From Maribacter litoralis (GTDB lineage Bacteria > Bacteroidota > Bacteroidia > Flavobacteriales > Flavobacteriaceae), in contig NZ_QCZD01000003.1 of the NCBI RefSeq assembly GCF_003075045.1, positions 434,001 through 498,000 of the forward strand: a stretch of 64,000 nucleotides of DNA. Reading direction: 5' to 3'. The notes under the pieces were generated by a model, which ran no database searches, had not been told where the DNA came from, and worked only from the letters and a program-made list of their open reading frames with translations. A program made the translations under genes and the position numbers. This document shows, piece by piece, positions 57,313-64,000 of the stretch. Positions within the stretch are counted from its first letter, which is position 1. The number at the start of each line of letters is the position of its first letter.

Positions 57313-57419
57313 TCTATAGCTTAACGCCTTACTAATAAGCCATTAAGATACTATTTAAGAAATAATTAACATGAAAAATCCGTATACTCACGGATATTTA
57401 AGACAAAATACCTGTAAAA

Positions 57420-58460
57420 ATGCGCTTTGTACAATCTGTTTTCTTTTTTCTGACCTTCTTATCTTTTGCTCAGAACAATAATTCTTATCAAATTAGAACC
57501 ATTGCATTTTACAACTTAGAGAATCTTTTCGATACAAAAAATGACACATTAATTTACGATGACGATAGAACGCCTGAGGGAAAAGACCAATGGACAAAGG
57601 AACGCTATTTGCATAAAGTAGATCAAATGTCTAAAGTTATTTCTGAAATTGGTTCTAAGGACAACCGAACTGCCCCAGATATTATTGGCGTTTGTGAGGC
57701 AGAAAATTTAGGTGTACTTGAAGATTTGGTGCATCATAAAAATTTATCTGAATTCAATTACGGCATTGTCCATTACGACTCCCCAGACGAGCGTGGTATT
57801 GATGTTGCCTTGCTCTACAAAAAAAGTGCTTTTGTTCCAGTTAACTTTAATAGCCATAGATTACTGTTGTTCAATATGGAAGATAAACGCGATTATACAA
57901 GAGACCAGCTCATTGTTGAAGGATTATTGGACAATGAAAAAATCTATTTTATGGTCAATCATTGGCCTTCTAGAAGTGGTGGGGAAGCAAGAAGTAGACC
58001 TTTTCGACTAGAAGCTGCCAAGCTGAACAAACGCATTATCGACTCGGTGAGAAAACAAGATGTTGATTCAAAAATCATAAGTATGGGAGATTTTAATGAC
58101 GACCCCATTGACCCAAGCTTTAAAAAAATACTAAAGGTTAAAAAGAATACCAAAAAGTTAGATTCAACCAGTCTTTACGGACCCATGGAAAAACTATTTA
58201 GAAAAGGTAGAGGCTCTTTGGCTTATAGAGATAAATGGAATTTATTTGATCAACTTTATATGACCTCTAGTTTAATCAATAATCCAAATGAGGGTTACAG
58301 ATATTGGAAAGCTGGAATTTTCACCCCTAGTTATTTAATGGATCCAAAAGGTAAATACAAAGGTTACCCATTAAGAACTTATGCAGGCGGAAGTTATATT
58401 GGCGGATATAGTGATCATTTTCCCGTGTACTTACACCTTATTAGAAAAATGAACCTATAA
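57420..58460 (+). CDS. Exported endonuclease/exonuclease/phosphatase-family protein
   Basis: A 346-residue EEP-fold hydrolase. A signal peptide (about 1-17, ending LSFAQ) makes it secreted. The fold markers are IAFYNLENLFDTKND (about 29-43), IIGVCEAENLGVL with the metal Glu, VNHWPSRSGGEARSRPFR with the catalytic His, MGDFNDDPIDPS with the Asp-Asn, and GGYSDHFPVYLHL with the final Asp-His pair. All catalytic positions are present. It could be a nuclease or a phosphodiesterase/phosphatase. It is divergent from the TonB receptor/LTD unit (107 nt between them). Confidence 0.88.
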   Translation: MRFVQSVFFFLTFLSFAQNNNSYQIRTIAFYNLENLFDTKNDTLIYDDDRTPEGKDQWTKERYLHKVDQMSKVISEIGSKDNRTAPDIIGVCEAENLGVLEDLVHHKNLSEFNYGIVHYDSPDERGIDVALLYKKSAFVPVNFNSHRLLLFNMEDKRDYTRDQLIVEGLLDNEKIYFMVNHWPSRSGGEARSRPFRLEAAKLNKRIIDSVRKQDVDSKIISMGDFNDDPIDPSFKKILKVKKNTKKLDSTSLYGPMEKLFRKGRGSLAYRDKWNLFDQLYMTSSLINNPNEGYRYWKAGIFTPSYLMDPKGKYKGYPLRTYAGGSYIGGYSDHFPVYLHLIRKMNL

Positions 58461-58465
58461 AAAAA

Positions 58466-58490
58466 GACCAAATTGAAATTCAATTTGGTC
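58466..58490. terminator. Bidirectional terminator after the EEP gene
   Basis: GACCAAATTG pairs with CAATTTGGTC around a 5-nt loop, flanked by A and T runs. It lies between two convergent genes. Confidence 0.85.
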
Positions 58491-58512
58491 CTAAAATTTT
58501 ATTTGAATAACC

Positions 58513-58953
58513 TTAATTAAACCATTGACCCCAAGGAATTCTACTTAATATCAGCAATAATCCTAGTCCGTAGAAAATAGCAATGCTTTTAAACTTCTTG
58601 TCTCCTTCTACAAACTTCTTGTGCCTAGACCAACCAATGGTTATTGCAGCAATCGCCAAAATATTTATAAACGGATGCTCAACCGCAAGCAAACGTGCCG
58701 CAGAAGTTAAACCACCCATACCAAATTCTTGTATTGCGCTTAACCCACTTGGAGAAACAAAGTATAATATTAAGCCTACCAATAATTGAATATGACAAAG
58801 AATTAATGCAAAAAGACTTACTCTTAAGTCTTTACCCATATCAAAGATTCTTTTTGAAACGAGCCCCGAGATTGCATTAACTACCGCTAATATTAGTACG
58901 GCCAATGCTATATAGGCCAGGTAAGAATGAAGTATGTGTATAGTTTCGTACAT
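58513..58953 (-). CDS. Four-helix integral membrane protein of unknown function
   Basis: A 146-residue protein with four hydrophobic spans (about 10-30, 47-67, 88-105 and 122-140). Histidines near the membrane edges (H7, H10, H54, H92) and the WGQWF end are the only notable features. Similar flavobacterial proteins are labelled cytochrome B; I cannot confirm heme binding from the sequence. It has no operon partner: the neighbours are convergent or separated by terminators. Confidence 0.65.
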   Translation of the reverse strand: MYETIHILHSYLAYIALAVLILAVVNAISGLVSKRIFDMGKDLRVSLFALILCHIQLLVGLILYFVSPSGLSAIQEFGMGGLTSAARLLAVEHPFINILAIAAITIGWSRHKKFVEGDKKFKSIAIFYGLGLLLILSRIPWGQWFN

Positions 58954-58997
58954 AGTATGTTATTTAGGTTTTAAATGTACTGAATTTTGAGCAAAAA

Positions 58998-59023
58998 AAA
59001 CCCTGACCTAGTAGTCAGGGTTT
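58998..59023 (-). terminator. Terminator after the 896-residue TonB receptor
   Basis: AAACCCTGAC pairs with GTCAGGGTTT around a 6-nt loop and runs into a U-tract on the minus strand, 22 nt after the stop codon. Confidence 0.9.
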
Positions 59024-59045
59024 AATAAATTATGTAATTGGATTC

Positions 59046-61736
59046 TTAGAAATCGTAACGTAATGTAACGTTCCAAGTTCTACCCCAACCAAAGTAACCT
59101 TGGTTAGAAACCGCTATACCGTCATACAACTCTTCTCCTGCTTCTGCAAAGTTAGCAGTAGTTAAAGTAGACAAATACTCAGTATCGAAAAGGTTATTAA
59201 TGTTACCTCTTATTTTCAACTGCTTCAATTTATCAGCTCCTAAAGGAACTGTAAATGTAAGACCTGCATCTAATAAGTTATAAGAAGGTAATTCTAAATT
59301 TTCCTTAACCGCACCAACATCAGAATAAAGATTATCGTAGTATCTCCAATCAGAGTCAATAGCGAAGTTTTGGTTAATCTTATAAGCAAAACCTAAACCA
59401 CCTGTAAACTGTGCAGCACCACCAACTTTACCACCGTCATAGTCAACTGTTTCTTGACTAATTAAGTTACGATCTTCATCTGTAACCTGTGTAGTAGCTT
59501 CACCTTGATATACCCAGTCACCTACAGAAAGGAAACCGTTTATTGCAAGACCAGTTGCAGGTCTTACTTTGAAATCAAATTCTACACCTGAGTGCAATTG
59601 CTCTGTACCGAAATTAGTTGTGAACGTAAGTACATCATCAACAACATCTGAACTAGAAACAACTCTATCTTTCCAAGACGTTCTGTATAAGTTAACATTT
59701 GCTGAGAATATTGAAGTTTTAAAACCATAACCTGCCTCTAATCCTAATATCTTTTCGTTCTCAGTTAAAGGGTTAACTTGGTTTGTAAAGTTCAAGTAAA
59801 TATTATCATGGTATGGTTGACGGTTATAGTAACCAGCGTTTACATAAAAGCTATGAGCATCAGATGCTTTGTAACTTAAACCAGCTTTTGCATTGTAACC
59901 AAAATTATCAACTTTTTCAGAATCAACACCATCTGTAATTCCAGCTGGTAGAGGCTCACCTGTAGCCTGAGAAGAAGTACCATCGATTAAAGATTGATCT
60001 GCGTACTGGAAATGATCAAATCTTTGGTGGTACTGATTAGAAACAGAACCTTGAAAGAATGCTGATAAATTATCGTTTGCATATTCTAACTGCGTAAACA
60101 AACCTCCGTAAGAGATGCGCTCATCATTACTATATGCTATTTTTTGATCTTCGTCATAAGAATCAAATGCTGCTTCCCAACCAGAAGGTCTGTAACTTTC
60201 AGTTGCTGTTACAAATTTATATGTTCCAAAACCACCATATGTTTCATGGTTGTTATTTTGATCTCTAAGACGAATTTGCTCTGTCCAAGAATTTAAACCG
60301 TGGAAATCAGAAACTACTCTAAAGTGCTTACCGTAATATGTTCTTAAATCAAAACCAACATTCCAAGATAAGTTATCGGTAAGTTTAGTTTCAAAATTTG
60401 AAATTAAACCATACCAGCTATGTAAGTTCATCGATGCTCTAGTAATGTAGTTGTCCTCTGGACCAAAATACTCACCAGCACCATCTGTAACTTGTGCATT
60501 CTGTGCATAAATTGCATCATAATCAATACGACCTTCCGCAGTTCTTATTCTATTACCACGATCACCGGTTCCACCACCGTTACCCCATGATGCATACGCA
60601 ACTGTAGAAAGGCTAGATTTGTCGCTAATTGTCCAGTCCCAGTTTAAGTTAGCAACTGGCTTATGATAGAAGTTTCTTCTTTCAGTTTTGTATTCACCAT
60701 TATATGTACCCCAGTTATTGTTGTAACGTAGTCCATATTCCAAATAATCAGATATAGGTTTTGTAAAGTTTTGATCATGAAATTGTGGAGCACCAGTAAT
60801 TAAAAAGTTAAAACCGTGTTGGTCATTTGGTCTATATCCTGCAGAGATAAAGTATGTTTGACCTTCACCAAAGTTACCTTCGTTGTAACCATCACCTTGC
60901 CAGTGAGAAAGCATTACACTTAATCCCCAACCTTTTTCAGAAATACCAGTATTATAACCTGCTGTAGTCTTAATGTAGTTGTCATTTGCTATGGTAGAAT
61001 ATGCAAATCCACCTTGATTCATTTCTGTAGCTTTGGTTACAAAGTTAACTGTACCACCCACAGAAGAGATAGCTAACTTAGAGGAACCCAAACCACGTTG
61101 AATTTGAACACCACTAGAGATATCATTTAATCCAGACCAGTTAGACCAGTACATTTTACCGTCTTCCATACCATTAATTGGTTGCCCATTTAAAAGGAAG
61201 GCTGTATTATCTTGCTCAAAACCACGAACTCTAATGTTAGAATCACCGTAACCACCAGCTTGACCAGATACATAAACAGATGGCGTATTAACCATTGTCA
61301 TTGTAATATCTTGAGTACCTATTTTTTCCTGAATCGTCTTTACAGGAATTGATGATACTGCAATTGGCGTTTGTCTGTCGCTAGCAAGGTCAATAAGACC
61401 CCTACCAACTACTACGACACCCTCTAACTCCTCAGCATTTGGCTCCAATACGATAGAACCAATACTACCCGTAGAAGTAAAGGCAACTTGTTTAGAATTA
61501 AAACCGATGTAAGAAACTACTAAAGTTCCAGACTCGGCGCTTGCGTTAATTGTAAAATTTCCATCAAAATCCGTTGATGTTCCATTGGTTGTACCTTTTA
61601 CCATTACTGTAGCACCTGGCAATGGAGTATTTGTATCGCCATCTAATACAGTACCTGTAATTGGTCCTTGTGAAAAAGCAGTTACGGTCATTAAAAATGC
61701 CGCTAATGCAAAATACATTTTTTTCATTTTTTTCAA
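59046..61736 (-). CDS. TonB-dependent receptor, monocistronic
   Basis: An 896-residue outer-membrane receptor. A signal peptide (about 1-22, ends AFSQ) is followed by a CarboxypepD_reg domain (about 24-100: GTVLDGDTNTPLPGATVMVKGTTNG). A plug at about 105-240 has IRVRGFEQDNTAFLLNGQPING. The barrel ends GRTWNVTLRYDF with the usual C-terminal Phe. It stands alone: a promoter with direct repeats precedes it and a strong terminator follows. No SusD-like or hydrolase partner is next to it, so the ligand cannot be guessed. Confidence 0.93.
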   Translation of the reverse strand: MKKMKKMYFALAAFLMTVTAFSQGPITGTVLDGDTNTPLPGATVMVKGTTNGTSTDFDGNFTINASAESGTLVVSYIGFNSKQVAFTSTGSIGSIVLEPNAEELEGVVVVGRGLIDLASDRQTPIAVSSIPVKTIQEKIGTQDITMTMVNTPSVYVSGQAGGYGDSNIRVRGFEQDNTAFLLNGQPINGMEDGKMYWSNWSGLNDISSGVQIQRGLGSSKLAISSVGGTVNFVTKATEMNQGGFAYSTIANDNYIKTTAGYNTGISEKGWGLSVMLSHWQGDGYNEGNFGEGQTYFISAGYRPNDQHGFNFLITGAPQFHDQNFTKPISDYLEYGLRYNNNWGTYNGEYKTERRNFYHKPVANLNWDWTISDKSSLSTVAYASWGNGGGTGDRGNRIRTAEGRIDYDAIYAQNAQVTDGAGEYFGPEDNYITRASMNLHSWYGLISNFETKLTDNLSWNVGFDLRTYYGKHFRVVSDFHGLNSWTEQIRLRDQNNNHETYGGFGTYKFVTATESYRPSGWEAAFDSYDEDQKIAYSNDERISYGGLFTQLEYANDNLSAFFQGSVSNQYHQRFDHFQYADQSLIDGTSSQATGEPLPAGITDGVDSEKVDNFGYNAKAGLSYKASDAHSFYVNAGYYNRQPYHDNIYLNFTNQVNPLTENEKILGLEAGYGFKTSIFSANVNLYRTSWKDRVVSSSDVVDDVLTFTTNFGTEQLHSGVEFDFKVRPATGLAINGFLSVGDWVYQGEATTQVTDEDRNLISQETVDYDGGKVGGAAQFTGGLGFAYKINQNFAIDSDWRYYDNLYSDVGAVKENLELPSYNLLDAGLTFTVPLGADKLKQLKIRGNINNLFDTEYLSTLTTANFAEAGEELYDGIAVSNQGYFGWGRTWNVTLRYDF

Positions 61737-61762
61737 GTATTTGTTAGTTTTTTAACTTGCTG

Positions 61763-61790
61763 CAAAAGTCAATTATTTTTAAACCTTCAA
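61763..61790 (-). promoter_or_regulatory. Promoter of the 896-residue TonB receptor gene
   Basis: On the minus strand TTG (61790-61788), 17 nt, then GACTTTTG (61770-61763). The -33 element and the spacing are right, and the -7 element differs from TAnnTTTG only at its first base. It starts 27 nt upstream of the ATG. Confidence 0.5.
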
Positions 61791-61807
61791 CGTTAAGACA
61801 ACGTTAA
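61788..61807. promoter_or_regulatory. Direct repeat at the -33 region of the TonB receptor promoter
   Basis: CAACGTTAA at 61788-61796 and again at 61799-61807, an 11-bp period, each with a palindromic AACGTT core. The promoter's -33 TTG (61790-61788) is the first three bases of the left copy, on the minus strand. It looks like a site for a regulator that binds on one face of the helix. Confidence 0.45.
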
Positions 61808-61898
61808 ATCAGCACTTCAAAAGTACCCAAAAACTTAACATGATTCACTTGAAAATGAAATAGTTACCCTTTTAAAAGAATCTTTATCGTATTGAAAA

Positions 61899-63536
61899 TT
61901 ATTTCTTAAAATATTGCAAAAGTCGCAATGTGGAGCTGTCATGATTAGAAATATCTGAATTTTTAATATCACTAAGAATGGTGCCCGCCAACTGTTTTCC
62001 TAGCTCTACACCCCATTGGTCATAACTAAAGATGTTCCAAATAATACCTTGCACAAAAATTTTATGTTCATACAGCGCTATCAATGAACCTAGGCTTTTC
62101 GGCGTTAACTTATCAATCAATATAGTATTAGTTGGCTTATTGCCAGCAAAGACTTTAAACGGAGCAAGCTTGTCAATATCCGTTTCCGACATATCTTTTT
62201 CCTTTAACTCTTTAACAACTTCTGCTTTTGTTTTACCATTCATTAAAGCCTCGGTCTGTGCAAAATAATTTGCCATCAATTTATCGTGATGATCCTTATC
62301 TCCATGTAAAGAATATTTAAAACCTATGAAATCGGTCGGTATTATTTTAGTGCCTTGGTGAATTAACTGAAAAAAGGCGTGTTGAGAATTTGTACCGGGT
62401 TCTCCCCAAATAATGGTACCAGTTTCATAACCAACTGTATTTCCTGCTCTATCTACACTTTTACCATTACTTTCCATGATACCTTGTTGTAAATACGCAG
62501 AAAATCTACTTAAATACTGTGCATATGGTATTATAGCTTCTGTCTCAGCACCATAAAAATTATTATACCATACACTTAGTAATGCCATCACCACCGGTAC
62601 ATTTTCAGAAAAATCACTTTCCCTAAAATGCTCATCGGTTTCATGAGCACCTTCTAACAGCGCATCAAAATTATCATACCCAACGGCCAATGCAATTGTT
62701 AGACCAACAGCACTCCACAATGAAAACCTACCACCTACCCAGTCCCACATTGGGAATACGTTTGCAGCATCTATACCGAACTCGGCTATTTTTTCACTGT
62801 TAGTAGAAACTGCCGCAAAATGTTTTGCAATATCTTCTTGTGTGCCATGCTTTAAAAACCACTTTTTAATAGTTGTAGCATTACTCAATGTTTCTTGAGT
62901 CGTAAAGGTTTTAGAAACTACCACGAACAGAGTTGTCTCAGGATCTAATGTCTTTAAAACTTCATGAACATGATCACCATCTACATTACTTACAAAATGA
63001 ACGGATAAATGATTCTTATAAAACTTTAAAGCTTCGGTTACCATTGCCGGACCTAGGTCTGAACCTCCAATACCTATATTTACCACATCGGTAAATGGTT
63101 TGCCCGTGTATCCTTTTAGCTCCCCACTTATTACAGCATTGGCAAATTCTTTTATATGCTCCTTAACTTGAAATACTTCGGGCATAACATTTACACCGCC
63201 AACCAATACCTCATCATCTTTCTTTGCCCTTAAGGCTGTATGTAATACTGCCCTGCCTTCGGTCTCGTTAATTAATTCGCCATCAAAATAATCCTTAATA
63301 GCTCCTTTTAAATTAACTTCTTCTGCCAACTTCAGTAGCAACTGCATTGTTTCTTCAGAAATTCTGTTCTTTGAATAATCGAACAAAAAATCGTTCCACT
63401 GCAATGTAAATTTCTCTGCTCTATCTGCATCAGAAGAAAACATAGACCTTAAATGCGTGCCTTTGGTCTCTTCATAATGTGCGTTTAGTTTTTTCCAAAT
63501 ATCTGTTTGCTGTGGATTTATTTTATCTAGTGCCAT
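61899..63536 (-). CDS. pgi: Glucose-6-phosphate isomerase
   Basis: A 545-residue glycolytic enzyme that interconverts glucose-6-phosphate and fructose-6-phosphate. The signatures are [20 protein letters not shown] (about 151-170), [26 protein letters not shown], and [21 protein letters not shown] with the catalytic Lys/His region. The catalytic Glu is in [13 protein letters not shown] (about 352-364). It is complete and of normal length. Its start overlaps the end of the upstream M23 peptidase gene by 14 nt, so they are co-expressed. Confidence 0.98.
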   Translation of the reverse strand: MALDKINPQQTDIWKKLNAHYEETKGTHLRSMFSSDADRAEKFTLQWNDFLFDYSKNRISEETMQLLLKLAEEVNLKGAIKDYFDGELINETEGRAVLHTALRAKKDDEVLVGGVNVMPEVFQVKEHIKEFANAVISGELKGYTGKPFTDVVNIGIGGSDLGPAMVTEALKFYKNHLSVHFVSNVDGDHVHEVLKTLDPETTLFVVVSKTFTTQETLSNATTIKKWFLKHGTQEDIAKHFAAVSTNSEKIAEFGIDAANVFPMWDWVGGRFSLWSAVGLTIALAVGYDNFDALLEGAHETDEHFRESDFSENVPVVMALLSVWYNNFYGAETEAIIPYAQYLSRFSAYLQQGIMESNGKSVDRAGNTVGYETGTIIWGEPGTNSQHAFFQLIHQGTKIIPTDFIGFKYSLHGDKDHHDKLMANYFAQTEALMNGKTKAEVVKELKEKDMSETDIDKLAPFKVFAGNKPTNTILIDKLTPKSLGSLIALYEHKIFVQGIIWNIFSYDQWGVELGKQLAGTILSDIKNSDISNHDSSTLRLLQYFKK

Positions 63537-64000
63537 TTTCTTGATTTAGTGTTAGTAAGTCCTCTTCGTCCTCCAATAAAACTTTAGGATAAATAATACA
63601 ATCTAATTGTTCTTTATATGTTGAGATGTATGCGAAATAATCTTCTTTTAATGAATCGTGCAACGGTTCTGCTTGTGGAAGCTCTTCTTTTAACGGATCT
63701 ACTTGCCTGCCATTTTTCCAAAAACGATAACACACATGTGGCCCACCGGTATTACCCGTCATACCGATCCAACCAATTACATCTCCTTGGCGTACAAACT
63801 CCCCCTTTTTAACTTTTTGGGCTTTCATATGTAAATACTGTGTAGAATAAGTACCGTTATGCCTAATTTTTACATATTTACCATTACCGCCTCTTCTAGT
63901 AGATTCTACCACGGTACCATCTGCAGTTGCCATAATAGGGGTTCCAATTGGCGCGGCGTAATCGGTTCCTTTATGAGGGCGTATTTTGTAGCCGTAATAT
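63523..64000 (-). CDS. M23-family peptidase, C-terminal part only (continues beyond the window)
   Basis: The gene enters from beyond position 64000; no start is visible. The visible 158 residues begin [20 protein letters not shown], which carries the first metal pair HxxxD (His and Asp in PHKGTD). Then [19 protein letters not shown], the usual [32 protein letters not shown] and a short C-terminal tail follow. The second motif reads H-V-C instead of the usual HxH, so one metal ligand is Cys. A lysostaphin-like enzyme that cuts peptidoglycan cross-links is expected. An internal ATG at 63933 is not the start. It overlaps pgi by 14 nt. Confidence 0.9.
   Translation of the reverse strand, partial: YYGYKIRPHKGTDYAAPIGTPIMATADGTVVESTRRGGNGKYVKIRHNGTYSTQYLHMKAQKVKKGEFVRQGDVIGWIGMTGNTGGPHVCYRFWKNGRQVDPLKEELPQAEPLHDSLKEDYFAYISTYKEQLDCIIYPKVLLEDEEDLLTLNQENGTR

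Overview
The window is an AT-rich, gene-dense chromosomal segment of a Bacteroidota bacterium, most likely a marine member of the Flavobacteriaceae (a Maribacter/Zobellia-like genus is my guess from gene content; the sequence does not prove it). The evidence is the mutY-ssb-(gldE) order, SusC/FecA-style TonB receptors with carboxypeptidase-regulatory N-domains, DUF4270, DUF5689 and DUF2007 proteins, a detached atpD-atpC pair, leaders without clear Shine-Dalgarno sites, and several promoters of the Bacteroidota type (TTG, about 17-19 nt, TAnnTTTG). No rRNA, tRNA, CRISPR array, insertion sequence or prophage was seen.

Layout. 1-5.2 kb is housekeeping: the start of a probable gldE, ssb, mutY, an HU gene, a 29-residue basic protein, RNase G, a zinc-ribbon membrane protein and recX. 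5.2-13.6 kb has a JmjC-like oxygenase and the biotin genes in two runs, bioA-ketosynthase-bioB and bioF-DUF2007-bioD, separated by a membrane glycosyltransferase on the other strand. 13.8-19.4 kb has a GAF/multi-PAS sensor that ends after its histidine-bearing helical domain, a coupled response regulator, an M61 protease and an acetyltransferase. 19.35-21.6 kb is the accessory part: gene fragments and two orphan proteins that look like a worn toxin-immunity locus. It is followed by a DUF2975-HTH pair with a striking inverted-repeat operator around its promoter.

22.4-31 kb holds atpC/atpD, an SGNH lipoprotein plus TonB receptor pair, and glmS. 31-37.6 kb has a DUF4270 lipoprotein, a lone and altered GT5 domain, the pantothenate genes panC-panD, a flippase-like membrane protein and an esterase-fold protein without its nucleophile. 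37.6-50 kb is mixed housekeeping: radA, aldo/keto reductase, exonuclease III, an outer-membrane protein plus TonB receptor, glycyl-tRNA synthetase, comF, an Ig-like lipoprotein, a nitrilase and an ankyrin protein. 50-53.2 kb has a complete PAS histidine kinase with two response regulators. 53.2-58.5 kb has a TonB receptor with a DUF5689/lamin-tail lipoprotein, divergent from a secreted endonuclease/phosphatase-fold protein. 58.5-64 kb has a small membrane protein, another TonB receptor with direct repeats at its promoter, pgi, and an M23 peptidase that runs off the window.

The observations most worth following are the RNase G without its zinc-link cysteines, the sensor lacking an ATPase domain next to a response regulator, the ketosynthase inside the biotin genes, the GT5-only protein without its sugar-nucleotide motif, the operator-flanked DUF2975-HTH promoter, and the TonB receptor/lamin-tail lipoprotein/secreted nuclease cluster as a candidate nucleic-acid or phosphate scavenging system.
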